A program made the translations under genes and the position numbers. From Pyrobaculum oguniense TE7 (GTDB lineage: Archaea; Thermoproteota; Thermoprotei; Thermoproteales; Thermoproteaceae): a DNA stretch of 64,000 nucleotides. The notes under the pieces were generated by a model. That model was not told the DNA's origin. It ran no database searches and saw only the letters and a list, made by a program, of their open reading frames with translations. This document shows, in pieces, positions 17,476 to 25,669 of the stretch. Each line of letters opens with the position of its first letter. The stretch's first letter is position 1. The stretch is from the NCBI GenBank assembly GCA_000247545.1, contig CP003316.1, positions 777,233 through 841,232 on the forward strand. The letters run 5' to 3'.

Positions 17476-17788
17476 AGGCGGATGCGATGAGGAAGCGTAT
17501 CCACCCCCTGTCCCGATGCCATATGAGCCCCAAGCATTAGTGAAAAGCGCGCAGTCGGCCTTGGTCTCAACACTGCCGCTGTGGTTAAGAGGTCGGCTCA
17601 GGATGTTGACCACCTGCTAATCGCCTCTGTCTCGCAAGGGCGATAACTGCTTGGAGGGATGTTCCGAGGAATTGCGAAGTAGACGTCTGGACAGCTAACG
17701 TTGCTAAGGCGATGGATTCTAATTTATGTACCGCCAAATGCTGAAGACTCTTTAATAAAAGTTTTTATATTAGGCGAAGCTTTGCCAT
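17476..17788. other. intergenic stretch after hypF, no supported gene
   Basis: No open frame of useful length. On the minus strand a short reading (SRPLNHSGSVETK) loosely recalls the tail of TnpB proteins, but it is too short to call. A T-rich element (TTAATAAAAGTTTTTATAT) near 17751-17770 is a plausible promoter for the next gene. Confidence 0.4.
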
Positions 17789-18550
17789 GTGGACATAATA
17801 TCGGTCGCCGTGGCTGTTCTTGCGACTTCTGTGGTGGCGCTCGGCTTAGTGGTTTACAGGTTGATAAAGTCGCTGGAGGTGTACCTAATCCCGCTCTACG
17901 CCGAGGTTATAAGAAAGCGGGAGCGTGACTACGTCCTCGTGGAGTTTTTGACCTCGCTCTTGGCATCAAAGGGATACCTAACGCCGGCGGAGGTCGGCGC
18001 GTTGAAGAACATCGCCCTCTCCGGCCCACTGACCGAGGAAGACATGGATAGACTAGACGAGATCCTCGGCAAAGACCCCACTCAGCTCACCCACGACGAG
18101 CTACTAGACCTGAAAAAGATCGCCTACAAGCTCCTAGCAAGACTAGACAAAAAGTCCGTAAGGCTGGGGCTCAAGGTGTTGAGATACGCATCGAGAATTG
18201 AGGAGGCCTTTGCCAGGGGGTTCAAGCCGGTGGGGAGGGTGGAGCGGGTGGAGATGTCGTACGACGACGAGACCTGCACTGTCTACGTCACTACCTACAA
18301 AAAGGACGGAACTGTTGAGAGGAGCCAAGGCCCAGACGCCGAGTGCGTAGCGGAGACACTGGCAGTGCTTAAAGCCCTCGCTAGAAGAAAAGAAGGCGTA
18401 AACCCACAGCTAGCCGAAAAGGTGTTGAATAGATACGCCAGGTGCAAGACAAGCAACGCGGCAGGTTGCCAAGCAATAATACAGTCAATCGGATCCCTAG
18501 AAAAGAAATCTCTAGACATCCTGCTAAAAAAAGAAGGAAGCAACCAGTAA
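17789..18550 (+). CDS. membrane-anchored helical protein, unknown
   Basis: 253-residue protein beginning at a GTG. One N-terminal membrane helix (VAVAVLATSVVALGLVVY) is followed by a long, charged, mostly helical cytoplasmic part with repeated Leu-rich segments (TPAEVGALKNIALSGPLT; LTHDELLDLKKIAYKLL). A small domain with CTVYVTTYKKDG and later Cys residues (ECVAE, ARCKTSNAAGCQ) closes it. No family recognised. An A/T-rich promoter-like sequence lies about 20-40 bases upstream. Confidence 0.7.
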   Translation: MDIISVAVAVLATSVVALGLVVYRLIKSLEVYLIPLYAEVIRKRERDYVLVEFLTSLLASKGYLTPAEVGALKNIALSGPLTEEDMDRLDEILGKDPTQLTHDELLDLKKIAYKLLARLDKKSVRLGLKVLRYASRIEEAFARGFKPVGRVERVEMSYDDETCTVYVTTYKKDGTVERSQGPDAECVAETLAVLKALARRKEGVNPQLAEKVLNRYARCKTSNAAGCQAIIQSIGSLEKKSLDILLKKEGSNQ

Positions 18551-18647
18551 ACCCCCTGGCCTGAGGATCTAGCCAATGGCCCCCCGATGTGAGGAAGGCG
18601 TATGAGGCAGACAAACTTTTTTAACCATCTAAGTTGTAGTGGACTTG

Positions 18648-18732
18648 GCGGGGGTGCCCGAGCCAGGTCAAAGGGGCAGGGTTGAGGTCCCTGTGGCGTA
18701 GGCCTGCGTGGGTTCAAATCCCACCCCCCGCA
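18648..18732 (+). tRNA. tRNA-Leu (GAG)
   Basis: Acceptor GCGGGGG pairs with CCCCCGC, discriminator A, and genomic CCA follows (18733-18735). T arm is GTGGGTTCAAATCCCAC. The anticodon stem-loop CAGGGTTGAGGTCCCTG gives anticodon GAG, and the long variable arm fits a class II leucine tRNA. No intron. A TTTTTTAA box lies about 25-30 bases upstream. Confidence 0.95.
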
Positions 18733-18940
18733 CCACCTTTCTAGATCTCTGTAATGAGAAAGAGCACTTACCCTCATCGCCATTTAGGGTATATGCCGGC
18801 GTCGTTTTTGTCCATCTATGTATATACGACGGGGTTAGGCATATGTGACAAACAACTGAGCTATCTCAGTTCCACAAGATGTGTAATAATGTGCATAGGA
18901 GGAGCTGAAGAGGCTGAGAGGATGTGGCTGGATTCGGAAG

Positions 18941-19013
18941 TAGCCCGGCCGGGATTCGAACCCGGGCCACGGGGTCCAGAGCCCCGCATCCTTGGCCGCT
19001 AGACCACCGGGCT
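18941..19013 (-). tRNA. tRNA-Gln (CTG)
   Basis: Read on the minus strand, the acceptor AGCCCGG pairs with CCGGGCT. The anticodon arm CGGGG-CTCTGGA-CCCCG gives anticodon CTG. The T arm CCCGGGTTCGAATCCCGG is canonical. 73 bases, no intron, CCA not encoded. Confidence 0.93.
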
Positions 19014-19131
19014 GGGCCAGACGAATTTTTTACTGGTGTTTTTAAGTCTTTTCGGCTTTGTATCGAGGCATCGGGTGACTACAATTATGGCGATGTACTC
19101 GGAGACGAGTATTAAGCTAAGTAACGGTCAG

Positions 19132-19222
19132 TGGGGCCGCCGGGATTTGAACCCGGGATCACCGGCGTTCTAGCGGGGTTCGTCCCCAGGCCGGCATCCT
19201 AGCCAGGCTAGACTACGGCCCC
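19132..19222 (-). tRNA. tRNA-Pro (GGG) with 16-nt intron
   Basis: Minus-strand acceptor GGGGCCG pairs with CGGCCCC, discriminator A. The anticodon stem is CCGGC/GCCGG. The loop is extended by a 16-base intron at + coordinates 19168-19183. A bulge-helix-bulge can be drawn: CTGG pairs with CTAG (one G-U), with 3-base bulges GGA and AAC. Splicing gives the loop CTGGGGC, anticodon GGG, intron at the canonical 37/38 position. Mature length 75. Confidence 0.9.
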
Positions 19223-19307
19223 CGGGCTCCTCCCAAAGTTCGGTTAATAAATTTATCGCGCCAGACTGCGCGGTTGAGCCCTTATAAAACTAGGCAGTCT
19301 AGGAGAC

Positions 19308-20084
19308 GTGAGAGTAGCAGTGGCGCAGGTCAGGAGGTTCGAGACGGTGGCTGAGGCTGTGAGGTGGTTGCTGGCGACCGCCCAGCCGGCGGACCTCCTT
19401 GTACTGCCGGAGTACTGGCTTGGGACCAGAGGATTGAGCGAGGCAGATCTCCGCGCCGTCGTGGAAGAGCTGTCCAAAGTGGCCTCCGCTATCGGCGGCT
19501 ACGTTGTGGGAGGCGGGATAGCAGTTGACTTCGGCGGCGTCGTAAAAAATGTCTGCCCCGTAGTCGGCCCCGGGGGGCTGGAGGCGTTGGGGGAGAAGAT
19601 CTTCCCCTCAAACGCCACGGGGGAGCGGATCCGCGTCTCCGGAGGGAGCCGCTTAGCCCTTTTCGAGCTGGGGGGCTGGACTGTAGGCTGCCTCATCTGC
19701 GTCGACCTGCTCTACCCCGAGCTGGCGAGGAGGCTCGCGCTGGAGGGGGCCGACCTAATCGTGAACCCAGCCAGCGTAACCGCGGATAGAGTCGAGCTGT
19801 GGAGGGCAGTGGGGCTGGCGAGGGCCTTCGAGAACTCCCTATACGTCGCGGCGGCGCTAGGCACGGGCTACCGCTACGCCGACGGGAGACCGGCAGAGGG
19901 GGGTTCGTTTATAGCCACGCCCAACGGAGCCCTTGTAGAGTACGGGCGGGGCGAGGGGATCTACGCCATGGAGCTGGACAAGAGGGAGGTCGAATACGCC
20001 AGGTCGAGGCGGCGTTATTTGGAGGACGCCAAGGCCATGCCTACCGTCTTGGTAGAGCGGCGGCACTTACCCAGAGTAAGCTAA
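19308..20084 (+). CDS. carbon-nitrogen hydrolase (nitrilase superfamily)
   Basis: 258-residue amidase-like enzyme. The Glu-Lys-Cys triad is visible: Glu in LLVLPEYWLG, Lys in LGEKIFPSN, Cys in GCLICVDLLYPE. The start MRVAVAQV is the usual beta-strand opening of the family. Length and motif spacing are normal for stand-alone nitrilase-superfamily hydrolases such as omega-amidase or beta-ureidopropionase relatives. The substrate cannot be read from the sequence, and no pathway gene adjoins it. Confidence 0.92.
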   Translation: MRVAVAQVRRFETVAEAVRWLLATAQPADLLVLPEYWLGTRGLSEADLRAVVEELSKVASAIGGYVVGGGIAVDFGGVVKNVCPVVGPGGLEALGEKIFPSNATGERIRVSGGSRLALFELGGWTVGCLICVDLLYPELARRLALEGADLIVNPASVTADRVELWRAVGLARAFENSLYVAAALGTGYRYADGRPAEGGSFIATPNGALVEYGRGEGIYAMELDKREVEYARSRRRYLEDAKAMPTVLVERRHLPRVS

Positions 20085-20115
20085 TATAAAGCCGCCAGCC
20101 CACCGCCCGGCGTGA

Positions 20116-20127
20116 GGGGGGGGGGGG
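20116..20127 (+). repeat. G12 homopolymer tract
   Basis: Twelve consecutive G residues immediately after a GTG-A (20112-20115) and 28 bases before the ATG of a membrane-protein frame. With 12 Gs the GTG reads into a nonsense frame; with 13 (or 10) Gs it would join the membrane-protein frame at 20156. Long G/C runs with length variation have been reported in Pyrobaculum aerophilum. Confidence 0.85.
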
Positions 20128-20155
20128 AATTCTCAGCTGTTTACAGGCTAGATGG

Positions 20156-20592
20156 ATGTATAGGCTCTACGCGGCGTACCCAATCGCCGCTATGGCCTCA
20201 TACGCCGCATGGAGGCTCGCACCCGAGCCCCTGGCTAAGGCCCTGGCTGATGTGGAATACGCCGTATACATGCTGTGGCCTCTGCCGGCTATTGCCTCTG
20301 TTCTTCTCAGCCGCTGGCAGGCGGCTAAGTTCAAAAGCGACAAGGAGGCCGTCTTCGTGCCTATGCAGTTCGTACACGAATATGGGCATCTCTCCACCGC
20401 GGCTCACATTGACAGCGTTGGCGCTTCTCGACTCTAGCCCCTATTCTCTTCGCAATTTTCGCCTCTAGGTCCGTGCACAGCCCCTTCTTTCTCCAAGTCC
20501 TCACGGTGGCGGTGTTAGCTCTCGCTTGTTCAAAGCTCGCCAAGCGAGCGGTCAAAAAGTTGCGGAGGAGCTGGAGCTCGTGGAGAGGCTAA
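20156..20592 (+). pseudogene. small membrane protein, frameshifted
   Basis: The frame from 20156 encodes MYRLYAAYPIAAMASYAAW, further hydrophobic segments and VPMQFVHEYGHLS, then ends at 20437. A different frame continues plausibly with APILFAIFASRS, a membrane helix (FFLQVLTVAVLALACS) and a basic tail ending at TAA 20590-20592. Combining the frames gives one multi-helix membrane protein with a His-containing motif. I do not recognise the family. Expression could also depend on the upstream G12 tract. Confidence 0.5.
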
Positions 20593-20601
20593 GGCGGTCT
20601 T

Positions 20602-20910
20602 ATGAGGAAGTCGGGGCTTAAGCCCGACCTCTACATCCTCTACCGGATCTCGGCGACGTTTAAGGCGCAAGGCCCCATGATGAAGACGGCCCTTGCCACT
20701 GCGGCCAGGCTCAACTACCGGCGAGCCCTCCGCTACGTTGAGTACATGAAGGAGAGAGGGCTCGTGGAGGAAGAAGAGGAGCTGGCATTGACCAAAGCCG
20801 GCACAGAACTCTTAGAAAGAATAGAAGAGATTTTAGAAAAACTCGGCCTATCTGGGTTCGGCCGTGGTCTTGGGATCGAATCCCAAAGCCTTGGGCAGGC
20901 TAACATATAA
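20602..20910 (+). CDS. winged-helix transcriptional regulator
   Basis: 102-residue archaeal wHTH protein. It shows the helix segment SATFKAQGPMMKTALATAAR, the recognition-helix segment NYRRALRYVEYMKERGLVEE, and the wing ending LALTKAGTELLERIEEIL, the LTxxG pattern of ArnR/PadR-like small archaeal regulators. No sensor domain. Its target is unknown; it follows a decayed membrane-protein gene by 10 bases. Confidence 0.8.
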   Translation: MRKSGLKPDLYILYRISATFKAQGPMMKTALATAARLNYRRALRYVEYMKERGLVEEEEELALTKAGTELLERIEEILEKLGLSGFGRGLGIESQSLGQANI

Positions 20911-20951
20911 CTACGGTGCGAAGCAACCACGACCCGGCGTAAACCACTTAT

Positions 20952-21278
20952 TTGCGTAGCAACTTCTATCAAATCCACAGGTATATGCATTTAGATCTTT
21001 GTCAATTGCACACCAGCAACGTGCCTCCGGTCAATGGCAAAGTAGCAGAAGACATCGCGGCATACGCAAGGGGAGATGAGGGGATGCGGCCCATTGCGGT
21101 GTACAACATATCTAGCAGTGGGGAGAGGGCTTACCTAGTGGTGGCGGGCAAGGGGCACGACATAGGATACGCAGTAGTTAAGGAGAAGTCCGGGAGATAT
21201 AGGGCTGAAGGAGGGGGGAGGGCAACGGTTAGGCACCTAGGTGATTTGGAGACGAATATAAAGTACTGTAATGGATGA
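20952..21278 (+). CDS. small protein of unknown function
   Basis: Up to 108 residues from a TTG at 20952; an ATG at 20985 is more likely in view of the composition. Contains a beta-rich stretch (RPIAVYNISSSGERAYLVV; GHDIGYAVVKEKSG). No signal peptide. Its stop overlaps the start of the following broken gene (ATGGATGA), so the two form a couple. No family recognised. Confidence 0.5.
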   Translation: MRSNFYQIHRYMHLDLCQLHTSNVPPVNGKVAEDIAAYARGDEGMRPIAVYNISSSGERAYLVVAGKGHDIGYAVVKEKSGRYRAEGGGRATVRHLGDLETNIKYCNG

Positions 21279-21660
21279 CTTGAGGATTGACTATACCGTA
21301 TCTCTCTCTGTGTACGAGGCAGAGATAAGACATGGAACTCTACAGTGTATCTATACGTGGTAGAGCCGCTGAATATTGAACAAGTTTCCGGTGGCGCGTG
21401 TGTGCACTTTTATGCTGGAGGCGTATTTGTATCAACGGTTTGTGCCCAGGTTACTTGGTATGTGGAAGTTGGCAAACGTGTGTTGAGGGTAGATGATAGA
21501 TCATACGCAAGACAGGCTGATCTATTGTGTGGCTTGTGCGAGTTCCGCTCTTGGTGCGATCTTAATTGCGCTATCCCAACTGATTGGAGTATTAATGACT
21601 CAGAGTAAGCATCCGAAAATTGTGGGTGTTTTTAAAAGTCGTTGCCGGGGACAGGCGAGG
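21271..21660 (+). pseudogene. decayed single-pass membrane protein (two frameshifts)
   Basis: Three frames join into a coherent protein: MDDLRIDYTVSLSVYEAEIR, then VYLYVVEPLNIEQVSGG with VFVSTVCAQVTWYVEVGKR (beta-rich, Ig-like pattern), then a third frame with the membrane helix VACASSALGAILIALSQLIG and a basic tail. Each switch needs a one- or two-base indel (near 21340 and 21500). The layout suggests an extracytoplasmic domain with a C-terminal anchor. Confidence 0.5.
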
Positions 21661-21666
21661 CGGCGC

Positions 21667-22779
21667 CTACCGCCTCTTCAGCCTCAACGCCGCCAACGCG
21701 GCCACGGCCAACGCTATAATGGGGACTGCGTATGAGGCGTAGTTGGCCCTGCCGACGAGGTACTCCACTCCGGTCTTTGGCCAGAACTCAACAACAAGCG
21801 GCTGGGGGCAGAAGCCCGCCAGCTCCACAAACCTCCCGACTAGCCTCTTGGCCGTACCCTCATCGGGAGGAGTGCCGTTGACGTAGGGGAACACCACTAC
21901 GACGGGGCCTAGATCCCCGGCTGATGGGTGAATTATGTGGACTATGCCCTCAACGGCTTTAGTGCGGTTTCCCTCAGTTATTACTCTTACGGTTTTCATT
22001 TCTTTTTCCCACTGCTCAGCCGCTTCTAACAACGCTTGTTCCTTTTCGCCGCTTACCCAGTAGGAGCCGACGCGAATATACACCGGGAGGGGCTTGCCCA
22101 ATTGTCTCTCAAGCTCTTTTACATAGGCAACAGCATCTGTTAGATTTGTCGCACCCACATACACTGTGCGGTCTATATACGATATCTTAAGCACAACATC
22201 TCCAATACGCTTGTATATATTGCGAATGCTTGCTACCTTGGCTATAAGCCCCTGCGTCGTCGTAGTGTTCGCCCCCTTTCTCTTGACCTCCTCCATAAAC
22301 TTATCAGCCTCCGCCGGCCTCTTGTACACCTTTATTCCCAGCTTCTCAGACGCCTTGTTGACCAAGTCTTCGAGGCTCGTGGCGTTGAGCACCAAATCCT
22401 CAGACGACTCTCCCCCCACAATGTCGCCGTTTTTCAGCTTGAAAACGTGGAGTATCGACAAGCCGACCTTGGTTTCACCCGGTAGCCGCACTAATGCGTC
22501 AATGACCTTCTCCACGTCTTCTTCGCTCATCGGCTCTAACCTGGGAGGCACAGGCTCGGGGGAGTTAAGCAACACGGTGGTGTCGTTGAAGGTTCTCGCC
22601 ACGTAGACGTAGACGTCGCAGTTTCCCAGCTTGAATATATATGTCGGCTTTACTTGCGTGGCCCAGGCCGTGTAGTTGATCACCACGTAGTGATCCACCG
22701 TGTAGACCGAAGCGGCGCTGAGGGCCACGGCAAGCGCCAATGCAAGAAGTAGCCCCTTACTACCTGTCATATACCACAA
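21667..22779 (-). CDS. membrane-anchored extracytoplasmic protein, unknown
   Basis: 370 residues with an N-terminal signal or anchor (LLLALALAVALSAASVYTV) and a C-terminal membrane helix (YAVPIIALAVAALAALRL) followed by a basic tail, so both ends are in or near the membrane. The middle is a mixed alpha/beta domain with several N-glycosylation sequons (NYT, NDT, NAT, NTT, NLT, NRT, NGT). A second ATG four codons in is an alternative start. Its start overlaps the frameshifted serine protease gene by 20 bases, implying they were one operon, perhaps protease plus partner. No family recognised. Confidence 0.7.
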   Translation of the reverse strand: MWYMTGSKGLLLALALAVALSAASVYTVDHYVVINYTAWATQVKPTYIFKLGNCDVYVYVARTFNDTTVLLNSPEPVPPRLEPMSEEDVEKVIDALVRLPGETKVGLSILHVFKLKNGDIVGGESSEDLVLNATSLEDLVNKASEKLGIKVYKRPAEADKFMEEVKRKGANTTTTQGLIAKVASIRNIYKRIGDVVLKISYIDRTVYVGATNLTDAVAYVKELERQLGKPLPVYIRVGSYWVSGEKEQALLEAAEQWEKEMKTVRVITEGNRTKAVEGIVHIIHPSAGDLGPVVVVFPYVNGTPPDEGTAKRLVGRFVELAGFCPQPLVVEFWPKTGVEYLVGRANYASYAVPIIALAVAALAALRLKRR

Positions 22780-23553
22780 CGCCGTAGTAGTTTGTGGCGT
22801 TTTCTACAGACTGAAAGAGGGTGTAATAATAAGGCCCCCCGGGCGGTATAGCGCCGATTATAATACCCATCGCCAAAACGCCACACTCTCCGCCATTACA
22901 ACCCGCCCTAAACACCAAGCCGCCACTATCGCCTGGCTCCGCTTTCAACTCATTATATTCAACCATAAACACCTTGCCAGAATAGTAATTCGATTGCGTT
23001 TTCTTTACTAGTGCGTTGTCCGAGCCTGTACAACCGGTTGAAAAGCCTATTTTCCATGCGCCTGTGCTATTCTCTAGTTCTTCATCTTTGAAATATCCTA
23101 TAACTTTGGACCAACTCTCCCTCCATCCGCACATGCTTGTGGGTACCCAATAGCTGACTCCGCGGTTCAAAACCCACCAGACTGTTGCATCTGGTTTTGT
23201 TTTATTGAGCTCTTCATAAGCATCGTTAGTCCCATTATCGACCGTGTAGCCGGCGTAGTTATTATCATTGGCAAACCAGTTAAAGTAAGGCTGAAACACG
23301 AGCTTTTGCCAGTCTCCAGGATCTCTGCAGTGGCTGGCAATTAGAAAACCTAGCGACCCTCCCGACGGGCTGTACATTATAGGAACGCCGCGGAGCAGTA
23401 CGTGCCCGGCAGGAGGGGGTTGGGCTTATTCGACTCGATCTCCACACCCGGATATATGGGGTCAACCCTATCTGTAAGCCCAGCGTAGGCCACTAACACG
23501 GCCAGCGTAATCGCCGCCAACGCCGCTTTTTTGGGGAGTTTTTGAGGTTTCAT
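22760..23553 (-). pseudogene. secreted chymotrypsin-like serine protease, single frameshift
   Basis: The main frame holds GGSLGFLIASHC (His of the triad, as in GHC motifs) and KAEPGDSGGLVF (nucleophile Ser in GDSGG), plus Cys pairs. The ATG at 23553 starts a good signal peptide (LAAITLAVLVAYAGL) in another frame. The frames join if the C5 run (G5 on the + strand at 23415-23419) had one more base, giving PNPPPAGHVLLRGVPIMYSP. So this is one gene with a single-base contraction in a homopolymer, or phase variation, or a sequencing error. About 265 residues when repaired. Confidence 0.75.
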
Positions 23554-23769
23554 GAGCCGACGTTGTGGAGCGGCTAATAAGCCTTGCTTACCCGGAGTAA
23601 ATGACTCAGAGTAAGTTTAAAAGGCTCGCCGCTCCTTCGATTGATCTGCACGCGGCTTCTCCGCGGCGGAGCTCGCCATAGTGAAGAGGGTACAGAAAGT
23701 GGGAGAGGCACTTAGTAGAGGTTGTGTTCAGCCCTGCTTTTAATGGGTGTAGCCAGGTAAGCGAGGACT

Positions 23770-23982
23770 CTATTTAGTAGCGGGTACTAAGATGAAGAGC
23801 CGCGTCTTATTGCCGGTTTTTGCTGTGTGTTCGCATTCAAATCGATATGCGGGCGGTAGGTAGCTCTCCCCACCTGGCAAGTCCGCGTAGTATACCAGTT
23901 TTATCTTCTTTATCACCAGCCCCTCCGGCTCAGCTTTTGGGCCGTAGAGCCATTCCCCCTTTAGGAACTTCTCATACCCCAT
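23770..23982 (-). CDS. small hypothetical protein
   Basis: 70-residue frame, ATG start, with a hydrophilic beta-like pattern (LVIKKIKLVYYADLPGG; YRFECEHTAKTGNK). No signal peptide, no recognised domain. It may be an intact small gene or the tail of a lost larger one; codon use looks normal for the genome. Confidence 0.4.
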   Translation of the reverse strand: MGYEKFLKGEWLYGPKAEPEGLVIKKIKLVYYADLPGGESYLPPAYRFECEHTAKTGNKTRLFILVPATK

Positions 23983-24154
23983 TCAGCTCGGCGAGTCGAT
24001 GGTGCACATCTTGAGGCTCGTTAAGTGGAGCTAAGACCGCCGCATCACAGAAGCCTTAATTGTGTGCCGCTCGGCGTTGCACAATAAATGCGGCGGTAGT
24101 CACGCAAACAGCCGCGGCGACTGTGTTTCTGGCAACACGACAGACTTATCGGCC

Positions 24155-24889
24155 TTAATAGCTGAAAACAAGCACGCCTTTCCCCCTCGCGTATTTCTCT
24201 ACGTCGTCTCCTATCCAGGCGCCGGTTAGGACGGGCACAACCTCCTTGCTGAGGGCGCCTCTCACCACCTCTGCCTTGGCTAAAAGCGCGCCGACGTCCT
24301 CCACCCTAGGCCTAATCTTCACCTCCACCACGTAGACCCGCCTATCAGTCTCAACGAGTAGGTCCACGTCCACGTTATCCACCTTTGCGCTCCTCACACG
24401 GCGGATCACCAACTCGCCCCTCGCCTTAATCTCCTCCCTCAAGTCCTCCCAAACATATCGTGTGTACTGGCTCTCCGCCACTGCTCCAAGCGCCTCCTCT
24501 ATGCGGGAAAACCGCCTGTTAGCATCCTCCCAGCGCCTCTTATAATCCTCCAAAAACTCCCTCCACGCCTTGTACCAAGCCTCCCACCGCTTCCGCTCCT
24601 CCTCCCACCTACGCTCGTTTTCTTGCCACCTCTTTTCGTAGTCCTCTAAAAACTTCTTCCACGTGTCAAACCACTCCTTCCACCTCTTCTCGTTCTCTCT
24701 CCACCGTCTTTCGTTCTGCCTCCACCTCTTCTCGCTTTTTTCGACGTATTTGTTGAAGTCCTCTCTCAGCCTCCTAAGCTCGTTCAGCACTTCGCCCAGC
24801 CCCAGCAAGCCGGCCACCGCGTATCTAAACTCTTGGTCCTCCTCTAGCGCCTTCAAAAACCGCCTCTTCTCCTCTGCGGAGAGGGACAC
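24155..24889 (-). CDS. coiled-coil protein with PD-(D/E)XK nuclease-like domain
   Basis: 244 residues. Residues about 40-130 form a long charged helix built from repeats of the type EKRWRQNERRW and EKRWQENERRWEEERKRW. The C-terminal third has the restriction-endonuclease-fold pattern: VDVDLLVETDRRVYVVEVK (D then E-x-K) followed by a helix with LLAKAEVVRGAL. Such DUF3782-type proteins are common in crenarchaea, and their function is not established. An intact single gene with its own promoter-like region. Confidence 0.75.
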   Translation of the reverse strand: MSLSAEEKRRFLKALEEDQEFRYAVAGLLGLGEVLNELRRLREDFNKYVEKSEKRWRQNERRWRENEKRWKEWFDTWKKFLEDYEKRWQENERRWEEERKRWEAWYKAWREFLEDYKRRWEDANRRFSRIEEALGAVAESQYTRYVWEDLREEIKARGELVIRRVRSAKVDNVDVDLLVETDRRVYVVEVKIRPRVEDVGALLAKAEVVRGALSKEVVPVLTGAWIGDDVEKYARGKGVLVFSY

Positions 24890-25129
24890 GTATAGTTTGG
24901 AAGGTATAAAAATAACTGAAGTGTGGGCCGGTGGGTTGTTTGGGCGCAGTGTGTCACAAAACGCCGGGGCGTGTATACGGTCATAACAGCCACGTATGCT
25001 ATCTGTGGGCTCCGCTATGGCTGGCGTAGCCCCTCGCCGGAGAAGCGGCGTTGTGGACTGCCGCGCTGGTATGAGGCTCTTGGCGGGGGCGGGAGGGTGA
25101 GGCTTTTAAAACTGGGGATTTAACCTGAC

Positions 25130-25612
25130 GTGTCGTGTCCCATTTGCCTAAGGCCGATAGGCGTAGTCGAGGTGGGGCTTCCCAGGTTCGGCAGGGTGGA
25201 CAAGTACAGCTTCGTCTCTGTCATCAGGGTATACGACGAGTACGCTGAGGGGCTAGCCGGGCTTGAGGACTACAGCCACGCCTTCGTGCTGTGGTACTTC
25301 CACGAGACGAGGGGGGTGAAGCTTAGGCTGAGGCCGTGGGGCCGGGAAGACTTCCCTGAGGTGGGCATATTCGCCACTAGGTTTACCCAGAGGCCAAACC
25401 CCTTGGCCCTAACCATTGTCAAGATCGTGGAGGTGGACCCGCCGAGGCTCCGGGTAATGGGCCTAGACGCGTGGAGCGGTAGCCCGGTGCTGGACATAAA
25501 GCCCTACGACCACCTAGACGTCGTTAACGAGTTCAGAACTCCCGACTGGTTCGAGGAGTTTTTCAAGTCGCTGGGAGGACTACCCGAGTGGCTAGGGCCC
25601 AGCAGAAGGTAG
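25130..25612 (+). CDS. TrmO/TsaA-family tRNA methyltransferase
   Basis: 160-residue protein of the UPF0066/TrmO family, which in bacteria methylates N6 of t6A37 in tRNA-Thr using SAM. Markers: RPIGVVEVG at the N terminus, LEDYSHAFVLWYFHE, VGIFATRFTQRPNPLALTIV and GSPVLDIKPYDH. The GTG at 25130 gives a slightly extended N terminus (SCPICLRPIG) with two Cys that are not a standard family feature. Confidence 0.9.
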   Translation: MSCPICLRPIGVVEVGLPRFGRVDKYSFVSVIRVYDEYAEGLAGLEDYSHAFVLWYFHETRGVKLRLRPWGREDFPEVGIFATRFTQRPNPLALTIVKIVEVDPPRLRVMGLDAWSGSPVLDIKPYDHLDVVNEFRTPDWFEEFFKSLGGLPEWLGPSRR

Positions 25613-25669
25613 ACTGCCTAAACGCTGGGCTTGACGTGGGGGTTGGGCGGGGAAAGCGGGGTTTGTGGA

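Noticed and set aside
17476-17788. Possible TnpB C-terminal remnant on the minus strand after hypF
   Set aside because: Only a short VETK-type resemblance; no zinc ribbon or RuvC residue is visible.
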